A stretch of 64,000 bases of DNA from Bacteroidota bacterium (GTDB taxonomy: Bacteria; Bacteroidota; Bacteroidia; UKL13-3): contig CANGVA010000014.1 of NCBI GenBank assembly GCA_947457395.1, positions 1-64,000 on the forward strand, read 5' to 3'. Positions 6,854 through 14,991 of the stretch are shown in pieces. The first letter of the stretch is position 1. Every line of letters begins with the position of its first letter. The position numbers and the translations under genes were made by a program. The notes beneath the pieces were generated by a model that had not been told where the DNA came from, searched no databases, and saw nothing but the letters and a program-made list of their open reading frames with translations.

Positions 6854-8104
6854 ATGACAGCTTATGCTTATTCCGTTGCAACACGCCTGATGCGCTATGT
6901 GCAGATAGATACCACTGCCGATCCGAATTCTGAAACCATACCCAGCAGTATGAAACAAAAAAACCTGAGCGAATTGCTGGTAAATGAACTGCTTGAAATG
7001 GGTGTAGCAGATGCGCACATGGATGCTTTTGGCTATGTATATGCCACCATTCCTTCTAACACACACAAACAAACTCCGGTTATTTGCTTTTGCTCCCATG
7101 TTGATACCGCACCCGATTGCAGTGGAACGAATGTTAAACCCATCCTGCATAAAAACTGGGATGGTTCTGATATTGTGCTGCCTGATGATACATCCGTTAT
7201 TATATCTGCCAAACAACACCCTTACCTCAAAGAGCGTATTGGCGATGATTTGATCACAGCATCCGGAACAACCCTGCTGGGCGCGGATGACAAGGCAGGT
7301 GTAGCCATTATTATGAACCTGGCCGAAGTGCTGATGAACAACCCACAAATAAAACATGGCACCGTTCGTATCCTGTTTACACCCGATGAAGAAATTGGCC
7401 GTGGCGTAAATAAGGTGGATATGAAGAAACTGGGAGCTGACTTTGGTTATACACTTGATGGTGGAGAACGTGGCACATTGGAAGGAGAAAACTTTAGTGC
7501 CGATGCCTGCACCATTACCTTTTACGGCATAAGTGCTCATCCGGGATATGCCAAAGGCAAAATGGTAAATGCGCAAAAGGTGGCATCCTATTTTATGAGC
7601 TTGTTACCATCTGACAAGTTATGCCCTGAGGCCACAGAAGGTTATGAAGGATTTGTGCATCCGGTGCATATGAACGGTGAACTTGAGCAGGCTAAGGTTC
7701 AATTTATTATCAGAGATTTTGTTACAGCGCAGTTACAAGCACATGCCGGCATGCTGGAAGAGTTGGCCCAAAAAGCCGTTGCAGCTTTTCCGGGGTCGCG
7801 CTATGAAATAAATGTAGTAGAGCAATACCGCAATATGAAAGAAGTGTTGGATACCAAACCACAGGCCATTGATATTGCCATTGCAGCCTACCGCAGAGCA
7901 GGGCTTGAGCCGGCATTAATGAACATAAGAGGTGGCACTGATGGTGCAAGACTTTCCTTTATGGGTATGCCCTGTCCTAATATTTTTACAGGCGAAATGG
8001 CCATACACAGCAAACAGGAATACGTAAGCGTGCAGGATATGCAAAAAGCCGTGGATGTTTGTGTGGAACTGGTGCAGGTTTGCGAAGAACAATCTAAAAA
8101 TTAA
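6854..8104 (+). CDS. pepT: Peptidase T (tripeptide aminopeptidase)
   Basis: A 416-residue M20-family zinc exopeptidase that removes the N-terminal residue of tripeptides in the cytoplasm. The first metal-ligand region is CSHVDTAPDCSG, the bridging Asp is in LGADDKAG, and the general-base Glu pair is in FTPDEEIGRG. The dimerisation insert follows, with the conserved GISAHPGYAKGKM. The final metal His is in the IHSKQEY segment. Length is typical for PepT. It is divergent from efp and followed 8 bp later by the Lgt-like gene. Confidence 0.95.
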   Translation: MTAYAYSVATRLMRYVQIDTTADPNSETIPSSMKQKNLSELLVNELLEMGVADAHMDAFGYVYATIPSNTHKQTPVICFCSHVDTAPDCSGTNVKPILHKNWDGSDIVLPDDTSVIISAKQHPYLKERIGDDLITASGTTLLGADDKAGVAIIMNLAEVLMNNPQIKHGTVRILFTPDEEIGRGVNKVDMKKLGADFGYTLDGGERGTLEGENFSADACTITFYGISAHPGYAKGKMVNAQKVASYFMSLLPSDKLCPEATEGYEGFVHPVHMNGELEQAKVQFIIRDFVTAQLQAHAGMLEELAQKAVAAFPGSRYEINVVEQYRNMKEVLDTKPQAIDIAIAAYRRAGLEPALMNIRGGTDGARLSFMGMPCPNIFTGEMAIHSKQEYVSVQDMQKAVDVCVELVQVCEEQSKN

Positions 8105-8112
8105 TTCAACAC

Positions 8113-9255
8113 ATGTATCCTACCCTTTCTGATTTGATCAATGATTTGCTTGGAATTTACATTCCACTGCCAATACAAACATTTGGTTTTTTTATGGCAG
8201 TTTCTTTTGCTGCTGCATATATAACCACACAAGCTGAGCTTAAGCGCAAGGAAAAAAACGGACTGCTTAAGCCCCAACTTAAAAAAATTATACGCAATAA
8301 GTCCGTTAGCAGTGCAGATATTTTGGTAAGCATGTTGCTTGGGGCATTGGTTGGCTATAAATTGCTGGATATGGTGCTAAACTATGCTGAGCTGGTAAAA
8401 AACCCACAGGCATTTATCCTTTCTGCCAGGGGACATTTGGCGGGTGCACTCCTAGGAAGCGTTTACGGATGGTATGTAAAATATGAAGAGCAAAAAAAGC
8501 TAAAAGGAAAACAACAGCAGGAAATTGAAATCAATGAATACCCGCATGAGTTAATGGGCAATATACTGGCTATTGCAGCTATAACCGGTTTACTTGGAGC
8601 CAAAATATTTCATAACCTTGAATATATCGGTGATTTTATACAAAATCCGGTAGAGGCGTTGCTATCCTTTAGCGGACTTACCTTTTATGGCGGTTTAATA
8701 GTAGCGGCTTTTTCTGTTTTGTATTACACGCGTAAGAACGGCATACCTGTCCTTCATATGATAGATGCCGCTGCTCCGGGACTTATGCTTGCCTATGGCA
8801 TTGGGCGCATTGGATGCCACCTAAGCGGTGATGGCGACTGGGGCCTTGTAAACACTGCTGCCAACCCAATTGATTTTTTACCTGAGTGGTTCTGGAAATA
8901 TAGCTACCCCAATAATGTGGTAAACGAAGGTATACCCATACCAAACTGCATTGGCCAACATTGTTTTATGCTGCCACAACCGGTATTTCCTACACCACTG
9001 TATGAAGCCATCGCAGGTATTGTTTTGTTTATTGTACTTTGGCAATTGCGCAAGCGCATACATATTGCCGGTGTGTTGTTTTGCATATACCTAGTGGTAA
9101 ATGGCGCAGAACGCTTTTTAATCGAAAAAATAAGGGTTAACAGCACGTATGAAATTTTTGGCGCACATATTACACAAGCCGAGCTCATTTCTTCGTTATT
9201 CATCATCATTGGTTCAGTTGGAATCTGGTGGTTAAGAAAACGACAACATGCTTAA
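8113..9255 (+). CDS. Lgt-like prolipoprotein diacylglyceryl transferase family protein, long form
   Basis: A 380-residue multi-pass membrane protein. The core is Lgt-like: SGLTFYGGLIVAAF, then AYGIGRIGCHLSGDGDWG, and a C-terminal arginine region. E. coli Lgt has HGG and GRLGNFINGE at these places, so both the His and the Asn known to matter there are replaced (Tyr and Cys). Two charged cytoplasmic insertions, around residues 45-70 and 115-145, make it about 100 residues longer than classical Lgt. The family is commonly annotated as Lgt, but I treat the transferase function as unproven. The stop overlaps the start of the OmpA gene by 8 bp. Confidence 0.72.
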   Translation: MYPTLSDLINDLLGIYIPLPIQTFGFFMAVSFAAAYITTQAELKRKEKNGLLKPQLKKIIRNKSVSSADILVSMLLGALVGYKLLDMVLNYAELVKNPQAFILSARGHLAGALLGSVYGWYVKYEEQKKLKGKQQQEIEINEYPHELMGNILAIAAITGLLGAKIFHNLEYIGDFIQNPVEALLSFSGLTFYGGLIVAAFSVLYYTRKNGIPVLHMIDAAAPGLMLAYGIGRIGCHLSGDGDWGLVNTAANPIDFLPEWFWKYSYPNNVVNEGIPIPNCIGQHCFMLPQPVFPTPLYEAIAGIVLFIVLWQLRKRIHIAGVLFCIYLVVNGAERFLIEKIRVNSTYEIFGAHITQAELISSLFIIIGSVGIWWLRKRQHA

Positions 9256-10399
9256 ATACATAAGAATAGCAATACTCCTGCTTATTTCAAACCAAGCTAT
9301 ATGCCAAAACCTGGTAGCCAATCCGAAGTTTGAAGACATCAATAACTGTTGCGAAAACAAAGCCGATTGCTCCTACGAAGCATGGTTTTTAATGAGTACC
9401 AGTTTACCAACAACCTTTAACGGAACCTCCTTGCAATTAAAAAAAGGTGATAATTATTTAACGATTCCGTTAGGAGGTAGTGAACTTGGTTACAGTTCAC
9501 AATGCATTGCCACACCATTGCTTTGCAGCATGCGGCCTAATGAGCAATATGAAATTATGATACAGGTAGAGCCCAGAACATTTTTAACCACCATTATTGA
9601 AGCCCTGTTTACTGACACTTTCTCGGTTAACATCCGAAAACAGACCGAGGCATCTGTTACTTTTAAAGGTAACGGCAAAAAAGAACTAATATATGATAAG
9701 AAAAAAGACCTTATTACCTTAACAGGTAACTATACCGCTAATGGCTCTGAAAGATACCTGATGCTTGGATTGTTTAGTGGAAACCCACAATTTAAATGCA
9801 AATATTTGGATGCTCCAGCAGAAGCATATCGCTTAAAATACATCAGAGTTACTCCCATAAATCACACGCTGGATTGTGATACCATAGCCATACGTGATTT
9901 GATATACAATGAAAACAGAAGACACAATTTTGCAACCAATTGCAGTGAAGATAACACCAACCTCTTTCCTTATTTAATTAACAACGATATACAGATTGGT
10001 ATGGAATACGCAGACCCACGCATGAAGAAAGCGGCTGCCTACAAAAAGGTAACTAAACCCATAGACAATGTGCTGCGCAACCTGAACTTTGATACCGATG
10101 ATGCCACTTTAAAACCGGAAGCCTATAAAGAAGTGAGCAGACTGGTTGTGATTATGTATAACAACAGCCAAAAAAAAGTTACCATTATTGGCTACACCGA
10201 TAATACAGGCAGTGAGGAAAGAAACCAGGTACTATCTGTTGCCAGAGCCAAAGCTGTTGCCGATTACCTGGTACGGAAAGGGGTGAAACCGGAGCGCATA
10301 CAATATGAAGGCAAAGGTGCATCAAATGCAATTGATAGCAACGATACAGAGGAAGGCAGAAGCAATAATCGTAGGGTAGAGTTTTTTCTGACCGATTAA
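9248..10399 (+). CDS. OmpA-family outer membrane protein
   Basis: A 383-residue protein with a signal peptide ending near ISNQAICQ. Residues from about 25 to 215 form a Cys-rich extracellular or periplasmic region that I do not recognise. The last about 115 residues are an OmpA-type peptidoglycan-binding domain: LNFDTDDATLKPEA, then IIGYTDNTGSEERN, VARAKAVADYL and EGRSNNRRVEF. The Asp and Arg that bind diaminopimelate in OmpA domains are present. It probably anchors the outer membrane or an envelope complex to the wall. It is translationally close to the upstream Lgt-like gene. Confidence 0.88.
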   Translation: MLKYIRIAILLLISNQAICQNLVANPKFEDINNCCENKADCSYEAWFLMSTSLPTTFNGTSLQLKKGDNYLTIPLGGSELGYSSQCIATPLLCSMRPNEQYEIMIQVEPRTFLTTIIEALFTDTFSVNIRKQTEASVTFKGNGKKELIYDKKKDLITLTGNYTANGSERYLMLGLFSGNPQFKCKYLDAPAEAYRLKYIRVTPINHTLDCDTIAIRDLIYNENRRHNFATNCSEDNTNLFPYLINNDIQIGMEYADPRMKKAAAYKKVTKPIDNVLRNLNFDTDDATLKPEAYKEVSRLVVIMYNNSQKKVTIIGYTDNTGSEERNQVLSVARAKAVADYLVRKGVKPERIQYEGKGASNAIDSNDTEEGRSNNRRVEFFLTD

Positions 10400-10431
10400 T
10401 TTTTATGTTATTTTTGACTAACAACCTGCTA

Positions 10432-10974
10432 ATGAAACATACCATTGCCACCCTGCTCATTTGCCTGCTTACAATGGCTGCTGCCGCACAGCAAACTGAT
10501 AGCATACCGGGCGATACACTTAAAAAAGTGTTGCTGCCGGAGTTTATAAAAGAGGCCCAGCGCGACCCAGAGTACCAAAAACGCTATGAGAAACTGGTAA
10601 GAGATGTAAAAAAAGTATTGCCTTATGCAAAAATGGCCAGTTTCAGATTGCAAATGATGGAGCAAAACCTACAGATGCTACCCACTGAAAAAGCAAAAAA
10701 AGAATACCTGAAGCGGACGGAGGAAGCCATTAAAGAACAGTTTATGGACGACTTGGTGAACATGACAATAACGCAGGGTAAATTGTTAATTAAACTCATA
10801 CACCGCGAAACAGGCAAAGACACCTATACCCTTCTAAAAGATTACCGAGGTGGCTTAACCGCAGTATATTGGCAAACCTTGGCCAAAGTATTTACAGCCG
10901 ACCTTAAAAACGAATACAATCCGGTTGAAGACTGGCAGATAGAAAAAATTATAAAAGAGCTGGGGTTTGAATAA
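10432..10974 (+). CDS. DUF4294 family secreted protein
   Basis: The start at 10432 (MKHTIATLL) is preferred because it begins a good signal peptide ending AAAAQ; an upstream ATG at 10405 would add nine residues. The mature part carries the DUF4294 signature: VLPYAKMASF, a charged coiled region, then MTITQGKLLIKLIHRETG and LKDYRGGLTAVYWQTLAKVF. DUF4294 is a Bacteroidota family of unknown function, probably periplasmic. It follows the OmpA gene by 32 bp and is closed by a terminator. Confidence 0.9.
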   Translation: MKHTIATLLICLLTMAAAAQQTDSIPGDTLKKVLLPEFIKEAQRDPEYQKRYEKLVRDVKKVLPYAKMASFRLQMMEQNLQMLPTEKAKKEYLKRTEEAIKEQFMDDLVNMTITQGKLLIKLIHRETGKDTYTLLKDYRGGLTAVYWQTLAKVFTADLKNEYNPVEDWQIEKIIKELGFE

Positions 10975-10989
10975 AAGAAGTAAAGATTT

Positions 10990-11009
10990 GGAGCAATTAT
11001 GCTCCTTTT
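10990..11009 (+). terminator. Terminator after the DUF4294 gene
   Basis: A stem GGAGCA / TGCTCC with an ATTA loop is followed by TTTT, 15 bp after the stop codon. The stem is short, so strength is uncertain. Confidence 0.6.
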
Positions 11010-11313
11010 GCAAATAGTAAAAACAGAGCAACTGGATGTTGTTATTGCATACGAAATTAAGTTTACCCAAGCTATGGGTTAGCGCATATACATTTGTTAT
11101 ATAGTGAATATAAGAATGTTTATAGGACATATAAGCTATTTAGACACAACCTCCAATTATGGCTCGCAATAAACATGTATTACTAAGACAAAATAGTATT
11201 TCTTTCGCTTCGGAAGAGAATAAAACTAACTATATGAGATAATTAGAAAAATTATAAAACAGTCTGTAACTATTTTACTACTTGTTCGTCATAAGCTATG
11301 AAAATAAAAAAAT
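11010..11313. other. Non-coding gap with no recognisable feature
   Basis: AT-rich sequence between the DUF4294 terminator and the S41 peptidase. I see no credible gene, RNA or repeat. The promoter of the peptidase gene should lie here but I could not identify it with confidence. Confidence 0.6.
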
Positions 11314-12702
11314 ATGAAATTTCTAGTTTTATCATTAGCCATTTTAGGGTTTCCATTATTATCGCAGGCACAATGCAGCTGCAAACAAGAATTTGCAAAA
11401 ATTAAGAACTATATAGAATCAAATTATGCCGGATTCAAAGATAAGGTAAAAGCAAGTAAAACAGGGCAATACAAAGAATATACAGCACAAAAAGAGCAAC
11501 TTGCTGCGCAGGCAAAAAACAAATCTCAATGTTATTTTATAATTAACCAATGGATGAGTTTTTTTAAAGACAATCATTTGCAAACCATTATAAACGAGGA
11601 AGCAATAGAGAAAATCGACTCTATGAAGCTTCAAATGGACTTTCCAATTGAAAAGGTGGCTATAAGTGACAAGGGAATAAAAAAATTAGAAAAAGTCCAG
11701 GGCATAGAGGGAATTTACAATAAAAAAAGTGAACGCTTTTCAATGGCTGTTATTAAAAGCAAAAACGCTTTCAGAGATTATGTCGTTGTAGTGATTAATT
11801 CAACAGATGATAAATTTAAGAATGGTACTGTATTAGCCGAGCTTAAAGAAAAGTCGGCAAGAGAATATTTTTTATTATACAACTCTTCTAATAAGTTAAC
11901 CTTTACTACTATAAAACCAAACGATGGTGAATTAATAAGTGGGTTTGTTAAGAATGGCAAAGAGAGCGTTATTAAAAGAAATAATGATTTTGAAGCCAAA
12001 CTGCTGAACGAGAATACTTTATACTTTAGTATACCAAGCTTTAGTTGGAAAGCGAGACCTAAAATTGATTCTTTATTTAATGTACAAAAAGACAATTTAT
12101 CCAAATCTTCAAACCTTATTTTAGATTTAAGAAATAATGGTGGCGGGAGTGATGATGCATACTATGTCATTTCTCCCTATTTATACACACAACCAATAAA
12201 AGGCACAGGTGTTGATGTGTGGGCCTCGATTGACAATATTAAAGGTTGGGAATTAGTACTAAAAGAGCCTAATATTCCAAGTGAGAGTAAATCCCAGATT
12301 CAAAAATTAATAGACAAAATGAAACTTCAGCAAAATCAAAATGTAAACATTGTTGAAGACTGGATAGATTCAAGCTATACACCACTGTTATTCCCTAAGA
12401 ACGTGGTAATTCTTATTAATAAAGGATGCGCTAGTTCTACTGAACAATTTTTACTTGAGGCTATTCAAAGTAAGAAGGTTACACTTATGGGTCAAAATAC
12501 AAGTGGCACATTAGATTATTCTAACTTACGAGAATCAGTTTTTTGTGAAATGCCTTATACTCTCTACACGCCAACCACTCGTAGTCGCAGAATAGACCTT
12601 GGAGAAGGAATTGATGGAATTGGCGTTAAACCGAATATTTACCTCTCTGATAAACAAGACTGGATTAATGAGGCAGTAAAATTTCTAAACAATAAAAATT
12701 GA
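11314..12702 (+). CDS. Secreted S41-family peptidase
   Basis: A 462-residue protein with a signal peptide ending SQAQ. The S41 (tail-specific protease) core is visible: a substrate-binding strand LILDLRNNGGG around residues 269-280 and the nucleophile region GCASSTEQF with Ser374. The later segment GQNTSGTLDYSN lacks the lysine that acts as base in CtpA/Tsp-type enzymes, which have GKG there; it resembles the tricorn/IRBP-like branch instead. There is no clear PDZ domain. The substrate is unknown. The gene is AT-rich compared with the genes before 10.9 kb. Confidence 0.85.
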   Translation: MKFLVLSLAILGFPLLSQAQCSCKQEFAKIKNYIESNYAGFKDKVKASKTGQYKEYTAQKEQLAAQAKNKSQCYFIINQWMSFFKDNHLQTIINEEAIEKIDSMKLQMDFPIEKVAISDKGIKKLEKVQGIEGIYNKKSERFSMAVIKSKNAFRDYVVVVINSTDDKFKNGTVLAELKEKSAREYFLLYNSSNKLTFTTIKPNDGELISGFVKNGKESVIKRNNDFEAKLLNENTLYFSIPSFSWKARPKIDSLFNVQKDNLSKSSNLILDLRNNGGGSDDAYYVISPYLYTQPIKGTGVDVWASIDNIKGWELVLKEPNIPSESKSQIQKLIDKMKLQQNQNVNIVEDWIDSSYTPLLFPKNVVILINKGCASSTEQFLLEAIQSKKVTLMGQNTSGTLDYSNLRESVFCEMPYTLYTPTTRSRRIDLGEGIDGIGVKPNIYLSDKQDWINEAVKFLNNKN

Positions 12703-12810
12703 TTTCATCTGATAATTGAAGCAGTGGTTAACAACACCTAGCCAAAAGAAGATTCTTAGGTTTCCTTAAAAAAGGTTTTTAAAGTAAAGTGCATTTAATA
12801 AATTGCTGTC

Positions 12811-13227
12811 ATGAAACTTTTTAAATTAACCATATGCTTAACCTTGACTGTTTTGCTTACTAAAACATCATTAGGCCAATCAGCATTTGAACAAACATTA
12901 ACCGGCAAATGGTCCGTAAGATGTATACCACAAGAAAATCTAGACCGTTCAGCTACATTTTCGTATTTATGTCCCCATTTTATTGATCCGGAACAACCTA
13001 CCATTGGTCAGGTTAAATCCTTTCAGATGACGTTTAATAAAGACTCTATACATTTCAACCGTAACAACAAAGTTATAGCTGTAAAATATAGCGACAATAG
13101 GAATTCTAATGGTTTTACATTCACACTAGAAGATATAGCGTATACCTTTAAGGTATATGCGGATGGGAATAAGATTATCTTATTAGAAAATAGTGGCGCC
13201 TTGCTCATCATGGAAAAAAGAAAATAG
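12811..13227 (+). CDS. Small secreted protein of unknown function
   Basis: This 138-residue protein has a clear signal peptide (ends KTSLGQ). The mature part has two cysteines (in RCIPQ and YLCPH) and an alternating hydrophobic pattern such as FTFTLEDIAYTFKVY. A start of mature GKW (LTGKWSVRC) is reminiscent of lipocalin-like stress proteins, but the match is too weak to name. It stands alone between two intergenic regions and has no obvious partner. Confidence 0.6.
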   Translation: MKLFKLTICLTLTVLLTKTSLGQSAFEQTLTGKWSVRCIPQENLDRSATFSYLCPHFIDPEQPTIGQVKSFQMTFNKDSIHFNRNNKVIAVKYSDNRNSNGFTFTLEDIAYTFKVYADGNKIILLENSGALLIMEKRK

Positions 13228-13641
13228 ATTTTACACAAATAAACTGCTCCGTAAATTCCGATTACCATATTCTTTGATACCCTTTGGACACTAAAAAATA
13301 AGGCTCGCTAGTGGCTAATTAATTGTAAGGCCAGTTGATGTTTGATTAGACTAATCTACTCTTACCTCATTAAAACCCCTGCTTGTGCGTATTAAACACA
13401 AACGATTTATAATGCATAAACATGAAAAGAAGCAGTCTGGTAATATAATGTAACTTCTAAACATGTTGTCTAAGATTGACATGTACCCTAGGTGTTTCAG
13501 ATACGCTGAATATAGGGTTACTGTATACTTAAGGCGCCTATATACCGTTCATCACATTTTATTAGGCAAAAAGCAGGCTTGCAGCCTTATTTGTGCATTA
13601 CAAGAACAAACACCTTTTACAAAATTAATTTCTTAAACATT
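13228..13641. other. Intergenic region with no recognisable feature
   Basis: About 410 bp of AT-rich DNA. An in-frame ATG at 13579 would extend the next protein by 21 residues, but those residues are not signal-like, so I leave this stretch as non-coding. No hairpin or repeat stands out. Confidence 0.5.
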
Positions 13642-14970
13642 ATGAAAAACTTATTTACACTAATTGCCATTTGTTCGCTTAATGTTTTACATGCCCAATA
13701 CACTTGGGTTAATGTAGCATCGGCACCATACAATGCTTCAAAGCAGGATGGTGTTTTTTTTATCAATAAAGATACCGGATGGGTAGTGAATGGTTCGGGA
13801 GCCATACATAAAACCATAAATGGCGGTAATAGCTGGATACAACAAAAAAACAGCCCCGGCACCTATTTCAGAGCTATTGCATTTGTTAATGATCAGATAG
13901 GGTTTGCAGGAAATGTTGGTACCAATTATTTCCCAAATGTAACCGATGCCAATCCGCTATATAAGACCATTGACGGGGGTAACAGCTGGGCTCAAATCAC
14001 CTCCTCCATCAGCGGTGCTGTTCCTGATGGTATTTGTGCCATACAGGCTGTAAATGCCAATGTTATTTATGCAGCTGGCAGGGTTGGTGGGCCGCCTGTT
14101 ATCATAAAAAGTACTGATGGCGGCACAACATGGGTAGGCAAAAACTTATCGTCACAATGCGAGATGATACTCGATATTTATTTCCATTCAAAAGACACAG
14201 GGTATGTATTTGCCGGAACAAGTGCAGATATAACTGTTGCATCTGCAAGAATTTTGAGAACAACAGACGGAGGACAAAACTGGACTCCAGTTTTTACATC
14301 GAACAGACCATTTGAAATTACATGGAAAGCCTGGTTTCCTTCACACCAAGTTGGTTATGCCACTATACAAAGTTATAATAGTAGCACTTCTCAGCGATAT
14401 ATTGTAAAAACAACCGATGGTGGATTAACATGGAATGAACTGCCACTGGTAAATAATGGTACAAGAGAATTTGGAATTGGCTTTATTAATGATAGCGTTG
14501 GCTGGGTAGGCGGTGAAAACAGTGGATATCAAACTATAAATGGTGGCCTTACATGGTCTTCCGTTAATTTAGGTCAATATGCAAATAAATTCACTATTGT
14601 TAAAAATAGAGATGGTAGCTCTACAGCTTATGCAATAGGATTGCGATTATTCAAAATGTCTACGGGTATAGCTTCCGGATTAAATGAAGAAAAAAATGAA
14701 ATAAAAGGCGTATTGGCTCATCCAAATCCTGCAACATCAGGAGGCTATATATCCATTTCATTAGAAAGCATTAAAACAAGGATTGTCAAGGCAGAGTTGA
14801 TTTCAATAGATGGGAAAAGTACCTATCCTTTGTTTAAAGGATATTATCCGGGCACACATGAGTCACCATTTATGCTGCAACTACCCAATATTTCTACGGG
14901 TAATTACATTATTCAGTTTACTGACGATGGTGGTGCTCTCTTTAAACAGAAACTTGTTATCATTAACTAA
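13642..14970 (+). CDS. T9SS-exported Ycf48-like beta-propeller protein
   Basis: A 442-residue protein. The start at 13642 gives a signal peptide ending LHAQ. The body is a run of BNR/Ycf48-type blades, with the repeated theme of a TDGGxTW or NGGNSW turn (KTINGGNSW, KTIDGGNSW, KSTDGGTTW, RTTDGGQNW, KTTDGGLTW). The last about 80 residues form a T9SS sorting domain starting AHPNPATSGGY, so surface or secreted location is inferred. The propeller is clearly homologous to the C-terminal half of the next protein; for example both contain FAG-VGT-YFPNVTD. The two genes are 21 bp apart and probably cotranscribed. Function is unknown. Confidence 0.85.
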   Translation: MKNLFTLIAICSLNVLHAQYTWVNVASAPYNASKQDGVFFINKDTGWVVNGSGAIHKTINGGNSWIQQKNSPGTYFRAIAFVNDQIGFAGNVGTNYFPNVTDANPLYKTIDGGNSWAQITSSISGAVPDGICAIQAVNANVIYAAGRVGGPPVIIKSTDGGTTWVGKNLSSQCEMILDIYFHSKDTGYVFAGTSADITVASARILRTTDGGQNWTPVFTSNRPFEITWKAWFPSHQVGYATIQSYNSSTSQRYIVKTTDGGLTWNELPLVNNGTREFGIGFINDSVGWVGGENSGYQTINGGLTWSSVNLGQYANKFTIVKNRDGSSTAYAIGLRLFKMSTGIASGLNEEKNEIKGVLAHPNPATSGGYISISLESIKTRIVKAELISIDGKSTYPLFKGYYPGTHESPFMLQLPNISTGNYIIQFTDDGGALFKQKLVIIN

Positions 14971-14991
14971 TACTCAAAGCACATATTAATC

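Noticed and set aside
6848-7576. A 242-residue open frame antisense to pepT
   Set aside because: It lies wholly within pepT, whose motifs are intact; low complexity and no recognisable domain.
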